Shown here in pieces: positions 6,988 through 14,027 of a stretch of 15,792 nucleotides of DNA (within the stretch, counting starts at the first letter, position 1; every line of letters starts with the position of its first letter). The DNA is from Candidatus Pelethomonas intestinigallinarum (GTDB lineage: Bacteria; Bacillota; Clostridia; Oscillospirales; Oscillospiraceae). Below the pieces are notes generated by a model. The model had not been told where the DNA came from and did not search any database. It saw only the letters and a list, made by a program, of their open reading frames with translations. Made by a program: the position numbers and the translations under genes. The stretch covers positions 1 to 15,792 of the forward strand of contig DVGP01000148.1 of assembly GCA_018712665.1 (NCBI GenBank). The letters are read 5' to 3'.

Positions 6988-7482
6988 ATGAAGAAAGTCG
7001 CCGTCATCATGGGCAGCGCCAGCGACCTGCCGGTGGTCCGCAAAGCCGTGGACACCCTGCGGGAGTTCGGCGTACCCACCGAGGTCCACGTCTTCTCCGC
7101 CCACCGCACCCCGGAGCAGGCCGGCGCCTTCGCCCGGAGCGCCCGGGACAACGGCTTCGGCGTCATCATCGCCGCCGCCGGTATGGCCGCCCACCTGGCC
7201 GGGGCCATGGCTGCGGGCACCACCCTGCCCGTCATCGGCATTCCCATCAAATCCAAAAACCTAGACGGCGTTGACGCCCTTCTGTCCACGGTCCAGATGC
7301 CCTCCGGCATCCCTGTAGCCACCGTGGCCATCGATGGAAGCGTCAATGCCGCCTTGCTTTCCATCCAGATCCTGGCGGTGGAGGACGAGGGCCTGGCCCA
7401 GAAGCTGGCGGAGAAGCGGCAGCGGGACGCCCAGAAGGTCCTGGACGCCGACCGGGAGATCGAAGACGCCCTGGCTCACTGA
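6988..7482 (+). CDS. purE: N5-carboxyaminoimidazole ribonucleotide mutase
   Basis: This is a 164-residue PurE. It converts N5-CAIR to CAIR in de novo purine synthesis. Family blocks are present: MGSASDLP at 8-15; SAHRTPEQ at 37-44, with His39 in the place of the catalytic His of class I enzymes; AAAGMAAHLAG at 62-72; and STVQMPSGIPVATVAI at 100-115. The sequence looks more like class I (mutase) than the class II CO2-using type, but I cannot settle this by eye. A class I enzyme needs PurK, which is not in the window. The ATG at 6988 has AGGAGG at 6974-6979. It is the first gene of the cluster, directly downstream of the ZTP riboswitch and terminator, with purC 62 nt away. Confidence 0.95.
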   Translation: MKKVAVIMGSASDLPVVRKAVDTLREFGVPTEVHVFSAHRTPEQAGAFARSARDNGFGVIIAAAGMAAHLAGAMAAGTTLPVIGIPIKSKNLDGVDALLSTVQMPSGIPVATVAIDGSVNAALLSIQILAVEDEGLAQKLAEKRQRDAQKVLDADREIEDALAH

Positions 7483-7544
7483 GTCCGGCCCCGCCGGCAT
7501 CTGAAAAAGAAAGAAAACATTATTGATACGGGAGGAACATACCA

Positions 7545-8261
7545 ATGGAAAAGACCGTTCAGCTCTACGAGGGAAAGGCCAAGAAGGTCTACGCCACCGA
7601 CGACCCCCGCTACGTGATCGTCTCCTACAAGGACGACGCCACCGCCTTCGACGGGACCAAAAAGGGCACCATCCGGGGCAAGGGCGCCGTCAACAACCGC
7701 ATGAGCAACTTCCTCATGCAGAAGCTGGCGGAGGAGGGCGTCCCCACCCACTACGTCTCCGAGATCAACGACCGCGAGACCGTGGTGAAGAAGGTGGAAA
7801 TCGTCCCCCTGGAGGTCATCGTCCGCAACGTATCCGCGGGCCACTTCGCCAGCCGCTACGGCGTGGAGGAGGGCATCGTCTTTGACGAGCCGGTGCTGGA
7901 GTTCTCCTACAAGAACGACGACCTCCACGACCCCCTGCTGAACACCTCCCACGCTCTGGCCCTGAAGCTGGCCACCCGGGAGGAGATCGAGACCATCCGC
8001 TTCATGGCCCTGAAGGTCAACCAGGTCCTCAAGGCCTTCTTCGCCCAGTGCGGCGTGAACCTCATTGACTTCAAGCTGGAGTTCGGCCGCCTGCCCAACG
8101 GCGAGATCGTCCTGGCCGACGAGATCAGCCCTGATACCTGCCGCTTCTGGGACGCCAAGACCGGGGAGAAGCTGGACAAGGACCGCTTCCGCCGGGACCT
8201 GGGCAACGTGGAGGAGGCCTATCAGGAGATGATGCGCCGGGTCTTCGGAGAGCAGGCATGA
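7545..8261 (+). CDS. purC: SAICAR synthetase
   Basis: This 238-residue enzyme ligates CAIR and aspartate with ATP to give SAICAR. Recognised blocks are LYEGKAKKVY at 7-16, the GKGAVNNRMSN stretch at 46-55, VRNVSAGHFASRYG at 93-106, LIDFKLEFGRLPNGEIVLAD at 173-192, and EISPDTCRFWD at 193-203. These are the SAICAR synthetase signatures, and the length is that of the short bacterial form. The ATG at 7545 has GGGAGGA at 7530-7536. Its stop overlaps the purF start as ATGA, implying translational coupling. It is complete. Confidence 0.97.
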   Translation: MEKTVQLYEGKAKKVYATDDPRYVIVSYKDDATAFDGTKKGTIRGKGAVNNRMSNFLMQKLAEEGVPTHYVSEINDRETVVKKVEIVPLEVIVRNVSAGHFASRYGVEEGIVFDEPVLEFSYKNDDLHDPLLNTSHALALKLATREEIETIRFMALKVNQVLKAFFAQCGVNLIDFKLEFGRLPNGEIVLADEISPDTCRFWDAKTGEKLDKDRFRRDLGNVEEAYQEMMRRVFGEQA

Positions 8262-9679
8262 GCGGTCTCCACGAGGAGTGCGGCGTCTTCGGCATCTGGT
8301 GCCCCGAGGGCTCCTCTCTGAGCCCCGCCCACGAGGCCTACGCCGCCCTGTTTGCCCTGCAGCACCGGGGGCAGGAGGCCTGCGGCATCGCTGTGAACCA
8401 CCGGGGCGTCATCCGCTGCCACAAGGACGTGGGGCTGGTGGGGGAGGTGTTCGACCAGGAGAAGCTGGACGCCCTCCAGGGGAACATGGCCACCGGCCAC
8501 GTCCGCTACTCCACCACCGGCGACCCCCGGCGGGAGAACGCCCAGCCCCTGGCCATCACCCATGTGAAGGGCAATCTGGCCCTGGCCCACAACGGCAACC
8601 TGGTCAACGCCGGGGCCCTGCGCCGGCAGCTGGAGCTGAACGGCGCCATCTTCCGCTCCTCCTCCGACACGGAGGTCCTGGTCTACACACTGGTTCAGGA
8701 GCGGCTGAAAGCAAAGTCCATCGAGGACGCGGTGGTCAACGCCATGTCCGTGGTGGAGGGCGCCTACTCCCTGTGCATCATGTCCTCCCGGAAGCTCATC
8801 GCCGCCCGGGACCCCCGGGGGATGCGGCCGCTGTGCATGGGCTCCCTGGGGGACGCGGTGGTCTTCGCCTCCGAGTCCTGCGCCCTGGACGCCCTGGGAG
8901 CCCGGTTCATCCGGGACGTGGAGCCGGGGGAGGTCATCGTGGTGGACCACACCGGCGCGGTCCGCTCCCTCCACGCGCCCCAGAAGCCAAAGACCGCCGT
9001 GTGCGTATTTGAGTACATCTATTTCGCCCGCCCGGACTCCGTCATCGATGGGGCCTCGGTGGAGCTGGCCCGCCAGGAGGCGGGCAAGTACCTGTCATTG
9101 GAGCACCCCGTGGGGGCGGACATGATCATGGGCGTGCCGGATTCCGGCATCCCCGCCGCCATCGGCTACGCCCGCTGCTCCGGCATCCCCTACGGCGTGG
9201 GGCTCATCAAAAACCGCTACATCGGCCGGACCTTCATCCAGCCCGGCCAGGACAAGCGGGAGCGCAGCGTGCGGCTGAAGCTCAACGCCCTGCGGGAGGC
9301 GGTCCAGGGCAAGCGGGTCATCATGGTGGACGACTCCATTGTCCGGGGCACCACCTGCGCCCGGCTCATCAAGCTGGTCCGGGACGCCGGGGCCAGCGAG
9401 GTCCACCTGCGGATCTCCGCGCCCCCCTTCCGCCACCCCTGCTTCTTCGGCACCGACATCCCCGACCAGGATCTGCTGCTGGCCCACGGCCGGACGGTGG
9501 AGGAGATGCGGGAGATCATCGGCGCGGATACCCTGGGCTTTTTGTCCCTGGAGGCCACCCGGAAGATCGCCCGGGGCTGCCACCTGGACTTCTGCGACGC
9601 CTGCTTCACCGGGGAGTACCCCATGGACGTGCCCAAACAGGCCCAGAAAAATCTGTTTGAAAGTGAGATCGAGACATGA
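8258..9679 (+). CDS. purF: Amidophosphoribosyltransferase, Fe-S type
   Basis: This 473-residue enzyme commits PRPP to purine synthesis by forming phosphoribosylamine from glutamine. The N-terminus MSGLHEE-CGVFGIW shows the N-terminal-nucleophile glutaminase with catalytic Cys8, exposed after removal of a seven-residue propeptide. The PRPP-binding motif VIMVDDSIVRGTT is at 354-366. Four cysteines in Bacillus-type positions fit a [4Fe-4S] cluster: Cys249 in VCVFEYIYFARPDS, Cys395 in HPCFFG, and Cys446/Cys449 in FCDACFTGEYP. In the family such enzymes are inhibited by purine nucleotides and are oxygen-labile, which suits an anaerobe. It overlaps purC and purM by four bases each (ATGA). Confidence 0.97.
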   Translation: MSGLHEECGVFGIWCPEGSSLSPAHEAYAALFALQHRGQEACGIAVNHRGVIRCHKDVGLVGEVFDQEKLDALQGNMATGHVRYSTTGDPRRENAQPLAITHVKGNLALAHNGNLVNAGALRRQLELNGAIFRSSSDTEVLVYTLVQERLKAKSIEDAVVNAMSVVEGAYSLCIMSSRKLIAARDPRGMRPLCMGSLGDAVVFASESCALDALGARFIRDVEPGEVIVVDHTGAVRSLHAPQKPKTAVCVFEYIYFARPDSVIDGASVELARQEAGKYLSLEHPVGADMIMGVPDSGIPAAIGYARCSGIPYGVGLIKNRYIGRTFIQPGQDKRERSVRLKLNALREAVQGKRVIMVDDSIVRGTTCARLIKLVRDAGASEVHLRISAPPFRHPCFFGTDIPDQDLLLAHGRTVEEMREIIGADTLGFLSLEATRKIARGCHLDFCDACFTGEYPMDVPKQAQKNLFESEIET

Positions 9680-10716
9680 GTGAGAGCTATTCCGCCTCCT
9701 ACGCCGCCGCGGGCGTGGACATCACCGCCGGCTACCGGGCGGTGGAGCTGATGAAGTCCCACGTGGCCCGGACCATGACGGCGGGGGTCTGTGGGGACAT
9801 CGGCGGGTTCGGCGGCCTCTACCAGCCGGAGCTTTCCGGCATGTCCCAGCCGGTGCTGGTCTCCGGCACCGACGGGGTGGGCACCAAGCTTCGCGTCGCC
9901 CAGCTGATGAACCGGCACGACACCGTGGGCATCGACTGCGTGGCCATGTGCGTCAACGACATCATCTGCTGCGGCGCCAGGCCCCTGTTTTTCTTAGACT
10001 ACATCGCCTGCGGCAAAAATATCCCCGAGCGGATCGCGGACATTGTGGGCGGCGTGGCCGAGGGCTGCGTCCAGGCGGGCTGCGCCCTCATCGGCGGTGA
10101 GACCGCCGAGCACCCCGGCGTGATGCACGCCGACGACTACGACCTGGCGGGCTTCGCCGTGGGCATCGTGGACCGGGAAAAGATCATCGACAAGAACAAG
10201 ACCGCCCCCGGCGACGCGGTGCTGGCCCTGCCCTCCTCCGGCGTCCACTCCAACGGCTTCTCCCTGGTCCGCCGGGTGTTCAACGTGGAGCGGGCGGACC
10301 TTCACACCCCCATCGACGCCCTGGGGGGCCTGGGGCTGGGCCAGGCCCTGCTGACCCCCACCCGGATCTACGTCAAGGCCATCCTGGCCCTGCTGGAGCA
10401 GGTGGAGGTCCACGGCATCTCCCACATCACCGGCGGCGGCTTCTACGAGAACGTCCCCCGCAGCATTCCCCAGGGGCTGTGCGCCAAGCTGGAGAAGAGC
10501 GCCCTGCGGGTGCCCCCCATTTTCGATCTCATCGCCGAGACAGGCGCCATCCCGGAGCGGGACATGTTCAACACCTTCAACATGGGGGTTGGCATGACCG
10601 TGACGGTGCCCAAGAGCCAGGCGGACAAGGCCCTCTCCCTCCTGCGGGAAAACGGCGAGGACGCCTACCTCATCGGCGAGATCGTCACAGGCGAGGAGCG
10701 GGTGGTCCTATGCTGA
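9676..10716 (+). CDS. purM: AIR synthetase (FGAM cyclo-ligase)
   Basis: This 346-residue enzyme closes the imidazole ring, converting FGAM to AIR with ATP. It belongs to the PurM/AIRS superfamily. The N-terminal half carries VSGTDGVGTKL at 62-72, AMCVNDIICCGARPLFFLDY at 90-109, IGGETAEHPG at 139-148 and DYDLAGFAVG at 154-163. The C-terminal domain has SSGVHSNGFSLVR at 187-199 and ITGGGFYENVPR. All blocks expected for the family are intact. The ATG overlaps the purF stop (ATGA) and there is no strong ribosome binding site of its own, so translation is probably coupled to purF. FGAM itself must come from PurL/Q/S encoded elsewhere. Confidence 0.97.
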   Translation: MSESYSASYAAAGVDITAGYRAVELMKSHVARTMTAGVCGDIGGFGGLYQPELSGMSQPVLVSGTDGVGTKLRVAQLMNRHDTVGIDCVAMCVNDIICCGARPLFFLDYIACGKNIPERIADIVGGVAEGCVQAGCALIGGETAEHPGVMHADDYDLAGFAVGIVDREKIIDKNKTAPGDAVLALPSSGVHSNGFSLVRRVFNVERADLHTPIDALGGLGLGQALLTPTRIYVKAILALLEQVEVHGISHITGGGFYENVPRSIPQGLCAKLEKSALRVPPIFDLIAETGAIPERDMFNTFNMGVGMTVTVPKSQADKALSLLRENGEDAYLIGEIVTGEERVVLC

Positions 10717-11300
10717 CGGCCCGAATCGCCGTGCTGGTCTCCGGCGGCGGCACCAACCTCCAGGCCCTCATCGACGCCCAGCGGCGGGGCGAACTCCACA
10801 GCGGGGTCCTCTCCCTGGTCATTGCCGACAAGCCCGGCGTCCGGGCCGTCACCCGGGCCCACGAGGCGGACATCGCCTGCGCCGTCATCCCCCGGCGGGA
10901 GCCGGGGTTCGAGGAAAAGGTCCTGGAGGCCCTGGGCCACTACCGGATCGACATGGTGGTGCTGGCCGGGTTCCTGGGCATCCTGTCGGCGGACTTCATC
11001 GCCCAGTTCCCCGGGCCCATCATCAACATCCACCCCTCCCTGATCCCCGCCTTCTGCGGCAAGGGCTTCTACGGCCTGAAGGTCCACCAGGCGGCTCTGG
11101 ACTACGGGGTGAAGGTCACCGGCGCCACCGTCCACTACGTCAACGAGGTCCCCGACGGTGGGAAGATCATCCTCCAGAAGGCCGTGGAGGTCCAGCCCGG
11201 CGACACCGCCGAGGTCCTCCAGCGCCGGGTCATGGAGCAGGCGGAGTGGGTGATTCTGCCCCAGGCGGCGGAGCTGGTGGCACAAACAATTATGAAATAA
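10710..11300 (+). CDS. purN: Phosphoribosylglycinamide formyltransferase (folate-dependent)
   Basis: This 196-residue GAR transformylase uses 10-formyl-THF to make FGAR. VLVSGGGTNLQALID at 8-22 is the N-terminal nucleotide/GAR site. The catalytic triad is visible as Asn106 and His108 in NIHPSLIPAF, and Asp149 in EVPDGGKII. I chose the ATG at 10710 because the family homology begins there and GAGGAG lies at 10693-10698. An in-frame upstream extension would run inside purM with no homology. It overlaps purM by 7 nt. It is the last gene before the hairpin-rich repeat A, whose first hairpin starts one base after the stop codon. Confidence 0.96.
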   Translation: MLTARIAVLVSGGGTNLQALIDAQRRGELHSGVLSLVIADKPGVRAVTRAHEADIACAVIPRREPGFEEKVLEALGHYRIDMVVLAGFLGILSADFIAQFPGPIINIHPSLIPAFCGKGFYGLKVHQAALDYGVKVTGATVHYVNEVPDGGKIILQKAVEVQPGDTAEVLQRRVMEQAEWVILPQAAELVAQTIMK

Positions 11301-11790
11301 TGTGGGGCCTTCGGTCCCACACCCCAAGACCTCGGGGGTTTCACCCCCGAACCCCGACCTACTTTTTCCTCGTGGAAAAAGTAGGCAAAAACACGCACGG
11401 AGGGAGAAACCCTTTCGATGGGGTTTCTCCCCCGTGACCCCCTCTTCCACAACGACACAAAGGGGGGCGCCCGCCCCCCTTTGGATTCCCCCGCCAGCCC
11501 TATACTTGTCCTGTTGTTCTACGGATACTCCCGATGGTGCGTTGTAAGAAGAATGTTTCGACAAGCACCAAAAGAAACATCCATCTCTTTAAGAGGCCGG
11601 CAGGCGGAGTATCGTTGATAGACCCACTGTAGATTAGATGACAAAAACCTGATTCAGTGGCAGAGCAGTTTCAAATTTGATACAGACCGATTAGGAAAAC
11701 AATCGGGATCCGGGGTGCCCCCGGCGATTTTTGGTGACTTTTTATCGCTAAAAAGTCACCCGGGTCCGGGCCGGGGAGGCCCGGGAGGTC
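11301..11790 (+). repeat. Modular hairpin repeat, copy A (between purN and purO)
   Basis: This 490-bp gene-free element recurs in the same orientation after the AICARFT gene (15249-15786). In order it holds: a hairpin at 11301-11321; a 7-bp stem at 11332-11350; a 12-bp stem with TCGT loop at 11358-11385; a 55-bp core (11394-11448) identical to copy B, with an 11-bp inner and a 5-bp outer stem; a G6/C6 hairpin at 11459-11482; a variable segment (about 11490-11586); a second conserved core (11587-11699); a 6-bp stem at 11710-11724; a 12-bp stem at 11733-11760; and a closing hairpin with GGGGA loop at 11766-11784. Short reading frames across it show no coding character. It separates purN from purO by 525 nt. 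Confidence 0.88.
11587..11699 (+). repeat. Conserved core 2 of repeat copy A
   Basis: This 113-bp block aligns with 15554-15664. It contains CTTTAAGAGGCCGGCAGGCG, then an AT-richer tract unlike the rest of the element. A hairpin is conserved with base changes that mostly keep pairing. CCACTG (11624-11629) pairs with CAGTGG (11655-11660), and GATTAG (11632-11637) pairs with CTGATT (11649-11654). In copy B the equivalents are CGCTG/CGGTG and GATTAG/CTAATT. A GATACAGACCGATT stretch follows in both. No known RNA family or protein is recognised. Confidence 0.75.
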
Positions 11791-11825
11791 GCGTATCGCA
11801 GAGCAGTACGTTTTGAGAGGTAACC

Positions 11826-12545
11826 ATGGATATTTACAAGATTGAAGATTTGGGCCATCTCCTGGCCCGCAACCCCTACCCCGGCCGGGGCATCGTGGTG
11901 GGCAAGTCCGCCGACGGCCGCCACGCCGCCGTAGCCTACTTCATCATGGGCCGCAGCGAGAACAGCCGCAACCGGGTCTTTGAGGCCACGGAGGACGGCA
12001 TCCGCACCCGGGCCTGGGATGAGAGCAAGGTGACGGACCCCAGCCTCATCATCTACCATCCGGTCCGCCGCCTGGATGACACCCTCATCGTCACCAACGG
12101 CGACCAGACCGACACCATCCGGGACGGGCTTCTGGCGGGCAAGACCTTCGGCCAGGCTCTGAAGGTCCGGCGCTTCGAGCCCGACGGGCCCAACTGGACC
12201 CCCCGGATCAGCGCCATCCTGACTCTGGCCGGCGGAGATTTTGACTATCATATGTCCATCCTCAAGAGCGCCGACGCCGAGGGCAGCGCCTGCAACCGCT
12301 TCACCTTCGCCTACGAGGCCCTGCCGGGCCTGGGCCACTTCCTCCACACCTATGTCACCGACGGGGACCCCATCCCCACCTTCCAGGGGGAGCCGGAGCG
12401 GGTGGCCATTGGGGACGACGGCGAGGCCTTCACCGACATGATCTGGTCCGGCCTCAACGCGGACAACAAGATCTCCCTCTACACCAACTGGATCGACCTG
12501 GCCACCGGCCGGGAGGAGGTCCGGATCATCAACAAGCACCAGTGA
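11826..12545 (+). CDS. purO: IMP cyclohydrolase, PurO-type
   Basis: This 239-residue protein is recognised as the IMP cyclohydrolase family related to archaeal PurO (NTN-hydrolase fold). It closes FAICAR to IMP, the last step of the pathway. Recognisable stretches are NPYPGRGIVVGKSADG at 16-31, IMGRSENSRNRVF at 39-51, IIYHPVRRL, VTNGDQTDTI and NWTPRISAI. It is unrelated to the MGS-type cyclohydrolase domain normally fused in PurH. The context supports the call: the AICARFT two genes downstream lacks that domain. The ATG at 11826 has GAGAGG at 11815-11820. The 23-nt gap to purB indicates co-transcription. Repeat A lies directly upstream, so it is uncertain whether transcription comes from purE or from a local promoter. 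The symbol is by family analogy. Confidence 0.85.
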   Translation: MDIYKIEDLGHLLARNPYPGRGIVVGKSADGRHAAVAYFIMGRSENSRNRVFEATEDGIRTRAWDESKVTDPSLIIYHPVRRLDDTLIVTNGDQTDTIRDGLLAGKTFGQALKVRRFEPDGPNWTPRISAILTLAGGDFDYHMSILKSADAEGSACNRFTFAYEALPGLGHFLHTYVTDGDPIPTFQGEPERVAIGDDGEAFTDMIWSGLNADNKISLYTNWIDLATGREEVRIINKHQ

Positions 12546-12568
12546 GACAAGACGAAGGAGGATCAGCC

Positions 12569-14005
12569 ATGGAACGAAACCGGGACGGCTACGTCTCCCC
12601 CCTCTCCACCCGCTACGCCAGCCGGGAGATGCAGTACCTCTTCTCCGACAACAACAAGTTCCGCACCTGGCGGCGGCTGTGGATCGCCCTGGCCGAGGCG
12701 GAGCGGGAGCTGGGCCTGCACATCACAGAGGAACAGATCGACGAGCTGAAGGCCCACGCCGAGGACGTCAACTACGACGTGGCGGAGGCCCGGGAGCGGG
12801 TGGTCCGCCACGACGTGATGAGCCACGTCTACGCCTACGGCCAGCAGTGCCCCCAGGCGGAGGGCATCATCCACCTGGGCGCCACCTCCTGCTATGTGGG
12901 GGACAACACGGACCTCATCATCCTCCGGGACGCCTCCCGGCTGGTGCTGAAAAAGGCGGCCCAGGTGCTGCGGAACCTGGCGGACTTCGCCCGGCGGTAC
13001 AAGGACCTGCCCTGCCTGGGCTACACCCACCTCCAGCCCGCCCAGCTCACCACCGTGGGCAAGCGGGCCACGCTGTGGATGAACGAACTGATGATGGACA
13101 TGGAGAACCTGGAATACCAGGTCGCCACCCTCCGCTTCCGGGGGGCCAAGGGCACCACCGGCACCCAGGCCAGCTTCATGGAGCTGTTCGAGGGGGACGA
13201 GGAGAAGGTGAGGGCCCTGGACCGCATGGTGGCGGAGCGGATGGGCTTTGCCCGGTCCGTGGCCGTCTGCGGCCAGACCTACTCCCGGAAGACCGACGCC
13301 TACTTTCTTGCCGCCCTCTCCGGCTTCGCCCAGTCCGCCTGCAAGTTCGCCACGGACCTGCGCATCCTCCAGTCCTTCGAGGAGATGGAGGAGCCCTTCG
13401 AGGCCAGCCAGATCGGCTCCTCCGCCATGCCCTACAAGCGCAACCCAATGCGCAGCGAGCGGATCTGCGCCCTGGCCCGGTACGTGATCCAGGACGCGGT
13501 GAACCCCGCTATGACTGCCGCCACCCAGTGGATGGAGCGGACCCTGGACGACAGCGCCAACAAGCGCATCGCCGTGTCCGAGGCCTTTCTGGCGGTGGAC
13601 GCCATTCTGGAGATCTATATGAACGTCACCGCCGGGCTGGTGGTCTATGACCGGGTGGTCAGCCGCCGGGTGATGGAGAAGCTGCCCTTCATGGCCACGG
13701 AGAACATCATGATGGAGGCCGTCAAGCGGGGCGGGAACCGCCAGGAGCTCCACGAGGCCCTGCGGGAGCACTCCCACGCCGCCGCCCGCCGGGTGAAGCT
13801 GGAGGGCGGACAGAACGACCTCATCGACCGCATCGTGGCCGACCCCCTCTTCCCCCTGACCCGGGGGGAGATCGAGGAGCAGATGGCCCCGGAGAAATAC
13901 GTGGGCCGGGCCCCCAGCCAGGTGACGGAATTTCTGGACCAGGAAGTCGCTCCCCTTCTGGCCCGGTACCCCGACGAGGACATCCACGGGGAGCTGAACG
14001 TCTGA
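12569..14005 (+). CDS. purB: Adenylosuccinate lyase
   Basis: This 478-residue lyase of the fumarase/aspartase superfamily releases fumarate from SAICAR (giving AICAR) and from adenylosuccinate (giving AMP). It shows HLGATSCYVGDNTDLIILR at 102-120, GYTHLQPAQLTTVGKR at 151-166 with His154, FRGAKGTTGTQASF at 190-203, and the superfamily loop GSSAMPYKRNPMRSER at 283-298. It resembles the longer human-type enzyme (about 480 residues) more than the ~430-residue Bacillus PurB. I chose the ATG at 12569 because AAGGAGGA lies at 12555-12562. An in-frame GTG at 12542 overlaps the purO stop and has no such site. It is 22 nt from the AICARFT gene and complete. Confidence 0.96.
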   Translation: MERNRDGYVSPLSTRYASREMQYLFSDNNKFRTWRRLWIALAEAERELGLHITEEQIDELKAHAEDVNYDVAEARERVVRHDVMSHVYAYGQQCPQAEGIIHLGATSCYVGDNTDLIILRDASRLVLKKAAQVLRNLADFARRYKDLPCLGYTHLQPAQLTTVGKRATLWMNELMMDMENLEYQVATLRFRGAKGTTGTQASFMELFEGDEEKVRALDRMVAERMGFARSVAVCGQTYSRKTDAYFLAALSGFAQSACKFATDLRILQSFEEMEEPFEASQIGSSAMPYKRNPMRSERICALARYVIQDAVNPAMTAATQWMERTLDDSANKRIAVSEAFLAVDAILEIYMNVTAGLVVYDRVVSRRVMEKLPFMATENIMMEAVKRGGNRQELHEALREHSHAAARRVKLEGGQNDLIDRIVADPLFPLTRGEIEEQMAPEKYVGRAPSQVTEFLDQEVAPLLARYPDEDIHGELNV

Positions 14006-14027
14006 CACGCAGGAAAGGAGACCGCTC

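Noticed and set aside
11246..11618. Small frames across repeat A
   Set aside because: Translations follow the hairpin sequence and are Pro/Ser/Arg-rich. Differences between copies A and B do not favour synonymous positions.
12542..12568. GTG start for purB at 12542
   Set aside because: It overlaps the purO stop and would add nine residues outside family homology. The ATG at 12569 has a strong AAGGAGGA.
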